From Massariosphaeria phaeospora (lineage: Eukaryota; Ascomycota; Dothideomycetes; Pleosporales): a stretch of 64,000 nucleotides of DNA. Numbering within the stretch: position 1 is the first letter of the stretch; each line of letters starts with the position of its first letter. Below are positions 31,833 through 45,639 of this stretch, piece by piece. The position numbers and the translations under genes are program-made. Location: NCBI GenBank assembly GCA_011032825.1, contig JAADJZ010000011.1, forward strand, positions 434,001 to 498,000, given 5' to 3'. Under the pieces are notes generated by a model. That model made no database searches, was not told the DNA's origin, and saw nothing but the letters and a program-made list of their open reading frames with translations.

Positions 31833-34800
31833 TCAGTCTTCCTTGTCAGGTTCTTCCTCTACGTATTCCCCGGCGTCGAAGTAATTATCGCCTTCACCAG
31901 AGTCATGGCTATGGTCATCATCCTCATCAAGAATCGGAGCCCTGTCGCCATCTTCTTTGCCATTCTCTGCTCGAAACAATTGGTCCTTGTGATCATCTTC
32001 ATCATCCGACTCCTCCTCTTCTGCTAGATTGGATGCGAATGCAACTGGGCCGTTCTGGGAATTCTTGTCCACCTCTTCAACGCCGTCTGCTGTCAAGAAG
32101 AAAGGGTGCTCTGATGAAAGCGGCTTACCCGTGGTCACGAAGCCCATAGGAGTGTGTTCAAAATCTTGGCCTTTGCGACGAACAGCAAGCCAGTCGTGCA
32201 CTGTCGAACAATTAGTATCAATCCCACGTAAAGAGATAATGACCAGACTTACAGAATGAGAGTGGTTTCTCAGCAAATGCTTCGCGTCGACCGATTGCAG
32301 TTTCCTCCCGACTGTTCTCCACACCCAAATATTGTAGCATGACGCTGTATTCATCCCAGTTGAAGTACAAGCGGCCAGCAAAGATGCCAAGCTCAACCTT
32401 AAACCAAGTGGGGATCCGGAAATTCGGTGGAAGCGATGGAGTTGCGTGGAAATCAAGGTCGTTGAAATGTAGCATACGTCGAGTAACAGGTGCAGCGTAC
32501 ACTATAAGATGAGTACCATGCTTCCTCGTTTCAGTGAATCTCGTTTTGCGGAGGATCGGGATGAGGAAATTTGCTTCTTCCGGGCTTACAACTAAGCCGA
32601 TCTCTGTTCCACGACTCCAGACGACCCACTGACAAGGGCGCAGAAAATTGTCATTTGGCCCTATGGCTTGGGCTGTTCTAGTGAATTGGGTAGAGACGAA
32701 GAAGCTCGACGCCTGGGTTGCTGCAGTGATGCCGCCATGCCTACAACCTAATGCTGTATTTTGCAGGGCACAGAACATTGGAAGATACGCGTCGCTTCCA
32801 GCGGGAAGTTGCCCTGTTGTAGCAAAGCATTCAATATCTTTATGAAGTTTGCATGTTTTAAGCGCTGTGGCGTGGACCGGAGGTTGAACTTCACGCACGC
32901 TCTCCACTTCGAATTCCATTTCGCGCTCTTGTTCGACTTCTTCAAGAGCAGAAGATTGAACCGCAATACCTCGATCTTCGAAGCCTCTCTTGCGCTGATG
33001 CAAATCTTGAACATATCCACGAAGCGAAGGAGCAAAGGAAGATAGCTTAGGCGGTGGAATGCGACGCGAGCCTTTGGGCTCATAAAGCTGCTTTAAGGTC
33101 TGTAGCTCCTTCGTCTGCATGACAGATACGTATTTGCGACGGTCTGCTTCGCTTGAAACATAGTCGGGATTGTCGAGCTTGGTCTGCGCACGTTGCAGAT
33201 AGCTGTTTCCTTGGTTGAAATAGAGAGGCTCAAGCTGCTCTATCCCGTTGCATGTTTGCTCCAAAAGCCAACGAATGACATCATACGAATCGAGTTTATG
33301 CCTTGAGCCAGCTTTTCTCAAATCAAGAATACCCTGATGTACTTCAGGAGGTGAGAAAAAGGTAACCGACTGGGACTGGCCAAGAAGTCGGAGTCTCATA
33401 GCAGCTTGCGCTAGAGCGTCCTTTGACAGATGCGGTCCAAGGGTGAGCGCTGCCCTTGCATTAGGAGGAAGTTTTAGGTCCGTACCACGACAGTGGCTCT
33501 CATCCAGGTACACTAGACATTCCTCCAAGTTTTCTGCAAATGATGATGCAACAAGTGGAAGATCTGTACCCTTGCCGTATACCACTCTAGCCCGATGGTC
33601 TGAATCAAAGTAAACTGCGGCCGCAGCCTGATGGTCGATCTTAAGCCAAGCTCTTGCCAGGCTGCGATTATCATGTTCCAGGATCTGGGCGCCCGCATCT
33701 ATCAAGATCCGAATACGCTCCTTGGGGTCAGGTCGTTTTGGCCATTCCACCCCCAGCGGGTTGAGAAGCTTTTTCAGAAGCCCTTCTTCGGAGAGGCGCT
33801 TTCCAGACTTATCCACCATTTGGACATAACGTCGATTTCGTTCGACCAATAGATAAGAGAGCACCTCTGCGTTGGTGTGGGCGAGGTTTCGGAGATCTTT
33901 TTGCTCGATCATCATTGGTAGTTGATGACGTGAGTCATTCGTACCAGAAAAGCCGGTGGTCTGACTGTTTGATTGTCTTGAGGGATCGTGAAGTACTAGG
34001 TCCCAGCCTGAAGCTTGCAACTTTGTATGGAATTGTTTTGCGTGTCTAGGAAACACGAAAGTGTTCAGGTAGAAGTCAAGAAGATACACATTGTGTCTAG
34101 AGTATAGTCAGTACTATTTTCACTGTAAAGCCGTTCTGGCGAGATTACACGTACCTCACGTATCGATGAAGCTCGTGGAGCTGGGAGCTGTCCTCAACGT
34201 TGATTGCGTTGTGGTCTCGTAGACCTTCAGGGAGTTCTTTGGATGCCCACGTTTCATACCCAATACTGGGTTCATCCGACTTTAAAAGTTGTTCAAAGGC
34301 TTGCTTGAACTGCGCGATGTTCAAACCCTGGTAGTAGAACGACAAACAGGTAAGTATAATCGCGACATCTGGATGACCCCATTCAGAAAAGGGTGACGGA
34401 ACGCCCTTTGCCTGTAATTTTATTAGTTTGAGCTTTTCGACCAGCTTATGATTCGCCTAAGGAGAAGAGTTGTACTCACCTGGTAGGGCACTGCCATAGG
34501 ATCGCGTGCTGGATGAAGACCATATTGGACATTCCATCGCTTTTTGAGAGTTGAAACTAAGATTCGATGTACGAAAAGACCCCTTAGATGGCGTAGAACA
34601 TTGAGCACATGCGCCTTTCCTCTGAACGCTTCCTTGACTCTGTCAACGACCTCTGGTTCAAGCATGGTACAGGATATGTAATCCTCCACGTCCTTTCGAC
34701 TGGCAGCACATATCTCCGAACTAGGCAGGATAGTTGTCTGTCCCTTGCAGATAAGTTGTATTATTTGGGCAACCAAATGCTCCTCGACATCGCGCCTTAG

Positions 34801-37800
34801 GAAGTAGATCAAAGGATAGTCACCTAGGGGACGGTGCACTATCTCCAGGCTCTGTGGGAAAATGGCATGTATGCCTGGAAGGACATGTTGGATGAGTCTT
34901 AAAACGGCTTGAATGGTTTGCCAGCGTAGTGGATGACCATCAACAGTCGTCTGGGATCCAGATGGATATATCAACTGTGTCCGAATAGCGAGAGACACAT
35001 CACACTCGTCCAATACATCTCTAGCATGTCGGTCGAGCCATTCTTGAGCTCTGATCATGATGGTGGCTTCTTCGTTTCGACCGTCGCATAGACGCTGTAA
35101 TCCACTCAATCTGAAAGATAAGAGATGTTCTGGTAGAGCAAGAATGACGCCGTTCCGCTGTTCGATATGGCTGTGGAGTTTACAGTAAGTCTGCATCAAT
35201 TCCTGGGTTCCTCGCGTCTTTCGAGAGAAAGGTATATGCATAACCTCGCGGTTTAGCAGACCACCGAGTTTAGTTTGTAACACCTGAGCGGATTGCAGTA
35301 ATAGGGGACGGGGTACAACTATCCGAAATAAGTGTCGTTTGTCCGCGAGCACCAAAGCAACCATAGGCAAAATACAGGAAGTTTTTCCCTTGCCCATCAA
35401 TAGCTGAAGTACGGAATTTTGGCCGGAAGCTGGTGATATGGTCGCGTAAGCCACGTCAACCTGTTCGGCGCGGAGCATAATGTCACCTTCTACTTCGAGA
35501 AGGAGCCAGTCAACCTGGTCATAGGGAGACCAGTTCTGATGGCCGGGGTTCTCCCGCTCATCGAACAGTTGTTGACGTTTTCCACTATTAGCAGCATCTT
35601 TGATTCTCAACAAACGCTGATAGTTCGTGATGGCTAGCCCGAGGTCCACCAATGCTTGTTTTGTCCCGTCACCAAAATTCACACCTGATGTGGAACGGAG
35701 CTCGGTGAGAAGAGTTACTGGGGTCATTCGCGGCCATATACCCGCGTGTTGAAGCCATTGAGCTCGTTTATCTTTCTTGCGAAGAGTATCTGTTACCCTG
35801 TTGAGCGTATCATGGAAGGCAGCACGGGCAGCAAGGATCTGATGTTCGACTTGTGTGGGGTTCAATGCCTCCATCAAAGGCCTTGGTTTGGCGATGTGTT
35901 CACGTAGCGCTTCTATACTCTGTTGCATCTCCACTCCATATCGTTTCCGTATCGACGATGATGATAGCTGGAACGTGGCGACAATATCATCCAGCTCGTT
36001 GATATGCGATTGGGATCTATAACTCAATCCATCCTTCCCTGTCGGGTGCGGGGGCTGACCTTTGAGCCCATACGACGAATTTCTCGGTCCGTTGGGTAGT
36101 GTCAATAAAGCTGATGGATCCGCTTTATGAATATTTTCAGTACTATACATAGATAGACTGTTGGAACGCACGTAATTCTTCAAGTCTTTCTGCAGGAGTT
36201 GTGAAAGACTGGGTGCTTCGTCTCCTCTTAGTCCGAGTGGATATATCGGTGGATGTTTGGGACGTAATTCACCACCGCCCCCCCTAGTGTAGAGGGAGCT
36301 TCCGTGTACGAAATTCCATGTCGATTCAGAACAAGCTGCACCTCTTGGATGTACTGGTAGAACTCGAAGTTTTCCGCAAGTCGGGTCCATTCAGGGAGCA
36401 CGCAGGCGAGCGCTTCGTCACGATCCAGGACAGCTTCGCTGGTCTCGGCTAAAATATCCAAGTCCGGTAGAATTCGGGGCCATTGCGCCCAAAGGGACTC
36501 CGCAAACTCTTCGCGGCAATCTGTGGCTTCTTGTCCATGACGCACCCTACCCAAGGCTAGTTGACCGCGGTCGTTGCTTTTCACCTGTTTACTCGCAACA
36601 AAAGGCTTCTCTGCTTTCTTCATCAACTCCGCAAGCAAGCCAGCGTTAGGCACCTCATTGAGCTGGAAGCGAGCGAATGAAGGCGTAGCTGGCGGTAATA
36701 ATGACTTTAAATCATCAAGGACGGCGTAAGAGACTAGAACCCGTATCAAGTCAATCCGAGCGTTTGGCAGGTAAGTCATGGTTGAGAATAAGAACATAAG
36801 CTGAAACTTGTCCGCCTTGCTCGCATTCTTAGCCGTGTATGCTAGTGCGCCCCACTCCATACCTAGCTCGACATTGAGGAGATCGGTGAGTTGAATCTTA
36901 TCAAATTCTCGAGCATAGCCGCCAATGATTGGAATTTCGGCGAGAATTGATGCTAGCTCTGCAGTGTTCGCTAATTTTGATGGCCAGTCCGATAACAGTT
37001 GCGATACTTCAGTAACATTCGCACGTCCTGTTGTAGACATGCGACTATCTCTAGCAAGATATATCTCATCGTTTCTAGGTCTATGTGCATAAGCTCTGCA
37101 CATTGCTCGCGACTCTAAATGGATATCGCCCAAAGCACATGAAGGTGATTCAAGTTCAGGCTCCCCAGAAAACAGAGTAAGATCGGCGTTTCTCTTGCAT
37201 ATCTTTTCCACGAGGTTTCTAAATCTGTCGTCCTGGATAGTGGTCGTCAAATTTGGATTCCAGGAAACAGTCTCCATGGACCTGAGGCTTGTGGGATAGT
37301 AAACACGACGAGGCGATAAGTTTGCCATAGCAAGTAGTAAGTCAGCAACTTCTGGCTGCAAAGTTGTCCACGGCCAGTAAGCTCCAGTCTGAAGATAGGA
37401 AAGGGCTTCCTCCACTCCAGTACGTCCAGTGAGGGAATCAGGAAGGAAATGAGAAGTCGAAGCATGCCACAAAGCTTTTGTGTACAGCAACCTTGGTTCC
37501 GCCGGACACTCAATACGTCCTAGGACATCATTTATAGCGAACTTTAAATACTGTCCTTGGTTTTGAACACGTATCGAAACGTGCTGTCCCTCCCTGCTCT
37601 GCACAGAGTTACCAATTGGCACGAGAATGCTACGCTGAGATTTGTTCTTAATAGATCGCAAAACAATTTTGCTGTGCAATCCGTACCAGGTTCCGGGGTC
37701 CTGTGATTTTGTTTCTACGATCTCTGCTCCAAGTTGGGGACACTGCAGGAGATGATCTCTGTTGACTTTAAAATCAAGCTCCAGTCGCTTCAATTCAACC

Positions 37801-40800
37801 CTCATGTTTTCTTTTGGGGGTTGATACACGGTGATGTGTTGTGGATACTCAAAATACTTGAAATTGTATGCCACCTTTTGCGCCAGATCGCTGTGAGGAT
37901 CGACGAGCATTGATCCGTTGTTTCGCACAGCACGTCGGGTGCGGATGTCCAGGCGCCAGTTGCTATTCTTCTGCTTCCAGGGATTGTCACGTCGAATTTC
38001 TAAGATTCCAGTCTTAAGATCTAACCAATGAAAGCACCCTGCTAGAAGAGATGCTGGCAGATCGAATTGGTCGTACTTCTTGAATTCTCCTCGAGGTATC
38101 AATTCCAGGGTCGTATCTTGGAGTGTAGTACGAATGACTAGGGCACCGTCCCGAAAGCCTAAATGCACATAGTGGCCATATGCGGGCTGGGTCACAATCA
38201 ATGACATCCCTCGCAAGGTGGACGGATAGACTTGGAGATGTTGCAAGCCGAACAGCTCTTGTATGATCGGCCAATGTCTGTACTCAGCAGGAAGCATTCC
38301 CAGCTGTTGCCCATCAATCAGAAGTGTACCGTAGACAAGATTGTAGTGTATATAACGCGTGATGCCGAGTCGCGTGGATGACAAGGTAGTGAAAGCCCAC
38401 CATGACTCTCCGTCGACCTGTAACATCCCAGGACCATCCATGAATTCTTGCGGAACCGGCCATATCTCATTCAAAGCCGCGAGGAGAGCATGTGAATCTC
38501 TCATGAGGGCGTCTTGTAGACGGTACCGAATCCCATGCGTAGATATCAAGTCTTGAAGCACAGCATTGCGCAAGTTGTAGGGCAATGCTTCGAACTGCCC
38601 TACCAAGTGGTTTTGGAGAGCAATGGAAGCGCTAATATAAGACTGCAGAGTTGCACGATCAATATTGTGCATGGACTCTAAAGTCGAGTAAAATGTGCGT
38701 TTACACAATGCAGCCGCCCAAATCGCAAAGACCGAATGCGTTGCGGCTTGTCCTTCATTCAAAGATTGTAGAGCAGAATACCAACCCCAAGTTATGGTGC
38801 GTGCTGTCCCGAGAAGCTCGGCAGCTTCATCACGAACCTCAGCTGCCGAAGCAAAGGAGATGACCTTGAGCAAGATCGATATAAGCATATCCATCTGCAC
38901 TGCCTCACGCCAATTTCGTCTGATAGCGATGAAGCGATGACTGACTTGCTCGAGTATCTTCTTACAGAACGCGTGGTCTGAAAACACAGAGTGAACATCT
39001 CGGAGACGATCTTCGGATGAAGCCGGTCCAGCTTCAAGGATCAGTTGGAGAACAATAGCCCAGGTAGACTCTGTAGAAAAGTTCAAACTGGTTGAAGCAA
39101 GCTCGCGCATGAGACACAGCCAGCGACAGTATGTACCAGCTAGAAGGCCTTGCCAAGCCATGAATTCATGAACATTGAGGTCTGACGGGCACTTCGTCTG
39201 ACTACTAATGATTTTGTTGGAGGATGGCCAATCGTCATAAGATCGTTGGAAATTTGAATATGGCGAAGACAGAGGTAGTTTCAGCGGAAAGTGGCGCGCA
39301 AAGGACAGCGCTTCTTTCCTAAGCGTCCACGTGTTTCCGAAGGAATCGTAGTAATCCAATTTGAGGCCAAATGGTAAACAAATTTGGGGGAAAGTAACCG
39401 GAAAGTCTGACGTAGCATAATGGGAGTCCAAATGGGACTTGGTGGTAGATCCAAGAGTGACATGGAAGCCTTTGCCGACGGCGTGTTTGCGTAGTCCGGG
39501 ATATGCACGGACAAGAGGAACTCTCTCAAGTGGGTCCGATTTCGGATAGGCAAAGGAGGATAAGATAAGCCAAGTCGCATCTCTGTATGCGGCGAACGTT
39601 TCCGGACAGATGAGTTCGAACACCGCAGCTTTAGCGGCTGGCTCAGAAGTTGGCAACGGATGTTCGTGGATGCGGATGTTGATCTGTTTGGCTTGCCACT
39701 TTAACCTATGCTTCTGGCAACCTTTCTTGTGAGTTCGTGTGGTGTGTCCGAATTCATCGATTTCGGTGACGTACACACAGGACAACTCTGCAACTTGACG
39801 GATTAGTTGTTCGTGATCGGAACTTCTCTTGGTCCATTCCTTTTCTTTCGCGGCAAGGGCGTTAGCAGCTTCTTCGTTGATCCTCTGTAGGAGCTGCTTG
39901 GAAACTGGCGAAGCATCGAACCATCTAACCGCAAAGGAATCATGATGCGGAGTCCCGAAAATCGTTTTGGTTCCTGTTCCTCTCCACCCACGACATCGCT
40001 GAGATATGTACATTTGCACATTTTGTAGTCGTTCCATCTCATGGAGTGAGGACAGTTGCAGCACATCGAGCATTGTTGCCTCGAAGCCGGGATGATATTC
40101 CCCCAACAGAGCGTGGCTGGCGATGGCTGCTTTGTCCATGGAGGCCCACAATTCCATCAGGTTTAACAGCATCCTACTCTTTAATATCGGGTAATCATCG
40201 TAAACATCTTGGACCTCTTTCACATACGATCGAATAGAGCGTGCTAGCCCGATGCAGTGATGATCGGATTCACGAATAAGATCATTGTCTGTGATATTCG
40301 GTTCAACCACCTCTTCCTCGAACTCTCGGATCTCTAGGTATCGTTTCACGATGGTGTAGAATGATTTTGTCTCCCCTGTGCTCTCGTACCGTCCGAGTAG
40401 TTCAGCGGCTGACCGAGATTGAGTCCCCGTGGCGATCAGTGGTTTGTAGAAAGCGCGATCTAACGCTGGGCTACTGTTGAGGAGCTTGAGGGTAGTTTCA
40501 AATCCAGTAGCACGATAAGGGAGTAGGCGAATGATCCTTTGAGAGCGGTTCTTGAAATTTTCCCATTGCGAGTCTAAGTGGCGGGTGGTTGTCGATAGCG
40601 ATCTATCGAAAATGACTCGAAGGCTTCCAAAGAGATGATCATGTGCTTCTCTAGCCGCCTTTGTAGCCCTCCCGCGATCCATTTCTAGTTTGGCGAGGCG
40701 ACGACCAAGTTTTTGCCGGAGGTAGTGAACCGCTTCATGTGGCACTAGGAGACGACTCTCATCTAATAAGATGACCAGAAACATACACATGAGAATCTTG

Positions 40801-41666
40801 TAGTAGACCCTTCCAGCATCCGGTCCTAGCAAAGCATACAAACGCCGTTGTAGCGCAACTCGTAATGTAAGGTAGAAGGGTGACCTCCGCCATGGCTTAT
40901 GTGCTTCTTTGAAAGATACAGTGTCACGGACGCGTTTTCGAAGAGATGTTGGGATGAGAACCTGCCCGTTGGCCTCCAGTATTGTCATAAAAAGGCCTGT
41001 CACCAGTGTAGGATCTGCGGTGTCTCGGATCTCGGGAAGCGGAGCAGCTGCCTTCTGAGTTATGGCAGCAAACTGCTTGACGGATTCGATGCTGGCTTGT
41101 TCGAGGAAGGTAGTCATGCCGTCTTGGAATTGCTCGTCCGAGAACACGTTGTAGGGGACCAAGACTGCTTGACCTGGAAACTCCCACTGCAAGGCGCCTT
41201 CCGAGGCTAGGACCTTTTCGCATACTGGCGACGTTTCAAAAGCCTCAAAGACAACGCTAAGATCTCCCGAGGAACTAGAGCAATTAGCAAAGGACCTTTA
41301 TCCGCAATGTAGCACGTACCTGGTGTGTCGATACAGAAGAAGTGCTGCATTCTGTTCGGTAACATGCAAAATGAGGGCCTGACCTCCTTCCAGTTCGCGC
41401 AGCTCTTTGATCAGAAGATTTTTGTCGATCTTGCCCTCCACGTTCAGAGACTTGGTTGATGTTAAAGTGAGCCGAATCGCGTTGACCTGCGGCTGGTACA
41501 CGAGGGGGACAAGAGGCGTAATCGCTTTGACGGCGCCCACCAGACGATCCAAGAGCGCAACGTCGATCAGGTAGAGATGCTTGTCCTCTTGGCCAGGCAC
41601 GTCGCGCGGCAAAACCGCGTGGTAGTACTGATGGAGCAGGAACGTCCCGCGAGATGAGGCAGCCAT
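31833..41666 (-). CDS. Giant DUF6606/DUF3638/DUF3645 protein, ubiquitin-hydrolase-annotated family, frame interrupted twice
   Basis: Exons 41320-41666, 34480-41274, 34155-34412, 32253-34096 and 31833-32200 sum to 9,612 bases (about 3,204 residues), the usual size of this family. The N-terminus (HQYYHAVLPRDVPGQ, then FEAFETSPVCEKVL after the first splice) fits DUF6606. DUF3638 carries a Walker A-like LLMGKGKTSCIL near 35390 and a DECD box near 35005. DUF3645 includes HPDVAIILTCLSFYY and YLLDFYLNTFVFPRHAKQF; the end has HDWLAVRRKGQDFEHTPMGFV and an acidic tail. Relatives are often named ubiquitinyl hydrolases, but the biochemistry is poorly known. Frame problems: one base appears missing at the C7 run 36278-36284 and one extra at the C5 run 34377-34381. 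These compensate in length but leave the gene untranslatable unless repaired by sequence correction or a missed intron. Confidence 0.9.
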
Positions 41667-43791
41667 AGCTGCGATGAGCTATGGATACACCAGTAACCGC
41701 GGGCGCTACAAAAGCTGAATCAATGTGAGGTAAGAGCAAGGCGAGGGTAAGGTAAGGTGAGGTGAGGCGCGGGGAAAAGCCAGGCTGCCGCGAGAAGCTC
41801 TCTGGCAACAGAAAGCCTCGGCGAAACAATTTTCCGGTGCGCGCCAAGCCTCGCAACAGGAAGTCGCGCCCCACCCGGGTTTCGCCACCCGTGAGACATG
41901 TTTCTGGGAGAGGTCAGAAGGATCAGAATCCCGCGGCGAGCACTTACAGTCTCTATCTAGGGAAGATAGAGTACACCGGGCCTGGGTGCGGATAGCGTTG
42001 ACATTGTTCATGGTGAGAGAATGTGCCATCGCCTGAAGTACTCAGACGTGAGCAGCGAGAGGCGGAGCTGCACGAAGATGTTCCAGTCCGCATGGTCCCA
42101 GTGCATATGTGGGCTTACCGCGGATTGGTAAATGAAGATGGCACTCAATGATCGTCGGCTTTATGCCAGAAGAGAAGTGAGCAGGAGAGATGATGTTCTA
42201 AGGAACGACGACCGCGTTGCAATCAAATGAAGTAGAAATCGTGGAGATGATAATTGAGGTGAGAAACACTAAATAACTGGAGTGACACTTCGATCGTATG
42301 CAAGTATAGTGAAGGCTAACGGGTTCTACTGCCATCACCTACCAGATCTTTAGACACTGTGTACCATGCGTGCACATACATATTCATGGGCGTGCGCCTT
42401 CTTGCTATGGTAATGTGGTGAGCTGAAAAGAACATGAGCTGAGGTGGCCTCCCGTCTCATATTAAAAGACAGATATGCTTAGCTATATCTGAACACAATG
42501 GTGCCACTTTATTACAAAGCCAGGATCAGTGGATGTGATTGTTTTTGTGTTCCGTTGAACATGTACTTTGCCACTATACTGTACCATAATAACTATACTT
42601 CCTTTTGTATCAAACCCCTCTACCCCAAATGCAGCAGCGAGGGTGATGACACCGTTTCCATGGTTGTAAAATCGAGAAGGATGTTATGATGTCCCCAAGA
42701 GACACAGAGCCACGGGGAACTTCTCGCCCCATCTTCAAACCCGTTGGTGGGCCAGAGTATCCCTTAAAGGCTTCGTGTATTCTGCCAAACCTCGACGATG
42801 CCGGTAGCCGTCCCCTGACAGCCGTTTGGGGCCCCTGCATAACTGAACACGTCCTACCTGTATGCTTATGTCCTCGAAACCGGAATGATAGACGCCGTAG
42901 GCCGTAATTCCGTACGCGGTTCTATACCCAGTTTTGCTGTGCTTTGTCCACAACGTAGAGGGCACGACGACTCTTTATGCTCCTGGCTCCAATATTCACA
43001 CGCTCATGGCAGTTGCGTGTCACGCGGTATGGAATTGGAAGCGTCCGTTGCATCGCCATCGAATGTGTACGCTGTCGGGGTCAAGGGCTAGGGACTCGGT
43101 GTCTCGGGGCAGGTCTGTCTGCGCGCAATCAGTGACAATCAACTAGAAGTACATGGGTATCTGGACTTACCGATAACGGAGCCCGGGACTACATACGTCC
43201 AACGGCTAGCAACGCGATGGAGGGTAGAAAGACGGAGAGCGTGTCGAATGGCGAAAGGGCGTTGTTTTCTGAAGACAACCCGCCTGTAGCCGGCTAACCA
43301 GAAGAGGGCAAACCACACGTGTACATCGTACAGCTGATTGGTTGGGCCGCTTTAACCGACCTCGCGCTAGATTTATTCCAGATGCTAGGCTATCGACTTT
43401 GCGGGCCACGGATCACAACAACTTCTCCACACACCGTCGCACCGGGGAGCGTTCATTATCATGTCTTTCATACGACTGGTAACTTGCGACAGCTCCGAAC
43501 CACGGTGGCAGCCAGCAGCGGTCAGATACGGGTATGTAATATGTGATTAGTAGCAAACAGCTTTTCGCCACACGGTGACTCCATGCATCGCCTGCGCATC
43601 GAGAAGACGGCAAATAGACGAAGATAACGGCGGAATGTCCCCGCACGGGAAAGAAGGAGCTAGTCATAGTGCGGAAGCTTTCCTACCCCAGGAACCCCCA
43701 CATTTTTTGTTCCAACCCGTTCACTTACCTTCGGCTATAGTCCATCGCATTTCCTGCCAGCTCGATTGTTAAGCCAAGGGCTGGGTCCAGC
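41667..43791. other. Gene-poor spacer between divergent genes
   Basis: 2.1 kb without a supportable gene. A purine-rich run with GGTGAGGTGAGGCG lies at about 41755-41775, close to the start of the DUF3638 gene. Short frames at 42486-43170 on both strands show no family resemblance. It must contain the promoters of both flanking genes. Confidence 0.5.
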
Positions 43792-45639
43792 ATGACGAGC
43801 GTGCTCGTTGACAGCAAAGAGATGGATGAAACGGCTGCTCCAATGGACAAATCGACGTTAGATGACGACATCAATCACAAATTTTCTTCTGTTTCTTTAG
43901 CATCGAATTCCGCCGACTCCAATAGTTCGCATGAACATGTGCCTTCGCTGCACCGAACACTTAGCCGGAATGGTGGACTGGAAGAGGAGCCGGACAGGTC
44001 GATGCCGCATATCACGAGCGTGACGACGAATATGACGACAGATCCACGCTTCGAGGTCGACTTTAATGAGGATGGAGAGAATCCAGAAGATTGGAGCATG
44101 GCGCTGAAATCCATGATCATCGGATTCATGTCATTCTCTACTCTGGTAGTTGTCATGTATTCGACCAGTTATACAAGCGGCATCCCGGGCATGATGGCAA
44201 CGTTCGGTATCAAGTCCAAAACACTCGTGGTTCTGGGCATCACTACCTACCTCGCGGGACTGGCTCTGGGCTCCCTTCTTCTGGCACCCCTCAGTGAAAT
44301 GTACGGCCGACGACCGGTCTATCTGATCGCCGTTTTCATGTTCACCGTCTTGATCATCCCTTGCGGACTAGCCAATAATCTACCCGGAATACTGATAACA
44401 CGTTTCTTCGGAGCCATCGCCGGTTCTGCTATGATTGCCAATGCTCCCGGAACTGTGTCTGATATCGTGAGCGAAGACTACCGAGCTCTTGCTTTCTCAA
44501 TATGGAGCCTAGGTCCCATGAACGGACCGGTAGTGGGTAAGTTCGTTCTGTGGCTTGATTTCTGTCACCTCTTAACGTAACTAGGCCCGGTAATCGGAGG
44601 TTTCGTATTCCAGTACATGGGATGGCGCTGGACGAACTGGGTCGTCATGATCGGAGCGGGCGTGTCATGGTGCATGGTCTTCAGTATGATACTCTACTTC
44701 TAGTTCCCAGCATCCATCTAACACCACCCAGTCATCAAAGAAACATACGCCCCAGCGATTCTGAGAGCGAAGGCAACTAAGAAGAGGGCACAGTCCGGCG
44801 ACGAACGGTGGTACTCCCGCTACGACGACCAAAAGGACTTCTGGCCGCTCCTAAAAGAGAACCTGATCCGCCCCCTCCAAATGAGTGTCCAAGAACCCAT
44901 CTGCATATTCTGGAACGTCTACATCGCCCTCATCTACGGTGTGCTATACCTCTGCTTCGTCTCGTACCCCATCATCTTCTCCGAGCTCCGCGGCTGGAGC
45001 CCCGGCATGACCGGCCTCGCCTACATGGGTATCGGCATCGGCGGCCTCATCACCGCAGGCTCTGAGCCCCTTCTCCGCCGCATGATCAACTCGCACGCAC
45101 CGGACCCGGAGACCGGCAAGCCGCCCCCAGAGAGCATGGTGAGCGTCGTTATTATCGCCGCCGTCCTGGTCCCCGTCGGCGAGATGATCTTCGCCTGGAC
45201 CTGCACGCCCGACGTGCACTGGATCGCGCCCATCCTCGCCGGCATCCCCTTCGGCGCGGGCAACTGCGCCGTCTTCATCTACGCAAGCAGCTACCTCGTG
45301 CACTCGTACGGCATCTACGCCGCGTCCGCGCTGGCCGGTAACGCAGTGCTGCGGAGCGCAATGGGAGGCGCGCTGCCCCTCGCCGGCCCGAAAATGTACG
45401 CCTCGCTCGGCCCGCACTGGTCAGCGACGATGCTGTCGCTCATTGAAGTCGCGCTGATCCCCATCCCCGTCGTCTTCTACCGCTACGGCCACAAGATTCG
45501 CCAGAAGTCTGCGCTTATCCGGCGCATGCGCGAAGACAAGGAGAAGCTGGAGAGCCGGAAGCGCAAGGCTGCGGAGAGGGAGGAACGGTTGAAGGCGAGA
45601 GGTGCGGGACCCCAGGGCCAGGAGAAGCTGGGGGTATGA
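43792..45639 (+). CDS. DHA1-family multidrug-type MFS transporter (TPO/FLU-like)
   Basis: Exons 43792-44536, 44585-44683 and 44732-45639 encode 583 residues; both introns are phase 1 with GTAAGT and GTATGA donors. The cytosolic N-terminus of about 95 residues is Ser/Asp-rich, ending in VDFNEDGENPEDWSMALK, a hallmark 'D-x-x-NP-x-x-W' lead-in of fungal DHA1 carriers. Motif A is PLSEMYGRRPVYL between helices 2 and 3. The splice restores [27 protein letters not shown] (motif C and helix 5). ETYAPAILRAKA follows helix 6, and IPFGAGNCAVFIYASSYLV lies in the second half. The C-terminus is highly charged (EDKEKLESRKRKAAEREER). It is a proton-coupled exporter at the plasma membrane by family; the substrate is unknown. 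Confidence 0.95.

Noticed and set aside
42486..43170. Cluster of short ORFs upstream of the 43.8-kb transporter
   Set aside because: No motif, splice logic or start context; frames on both strands are equally open.
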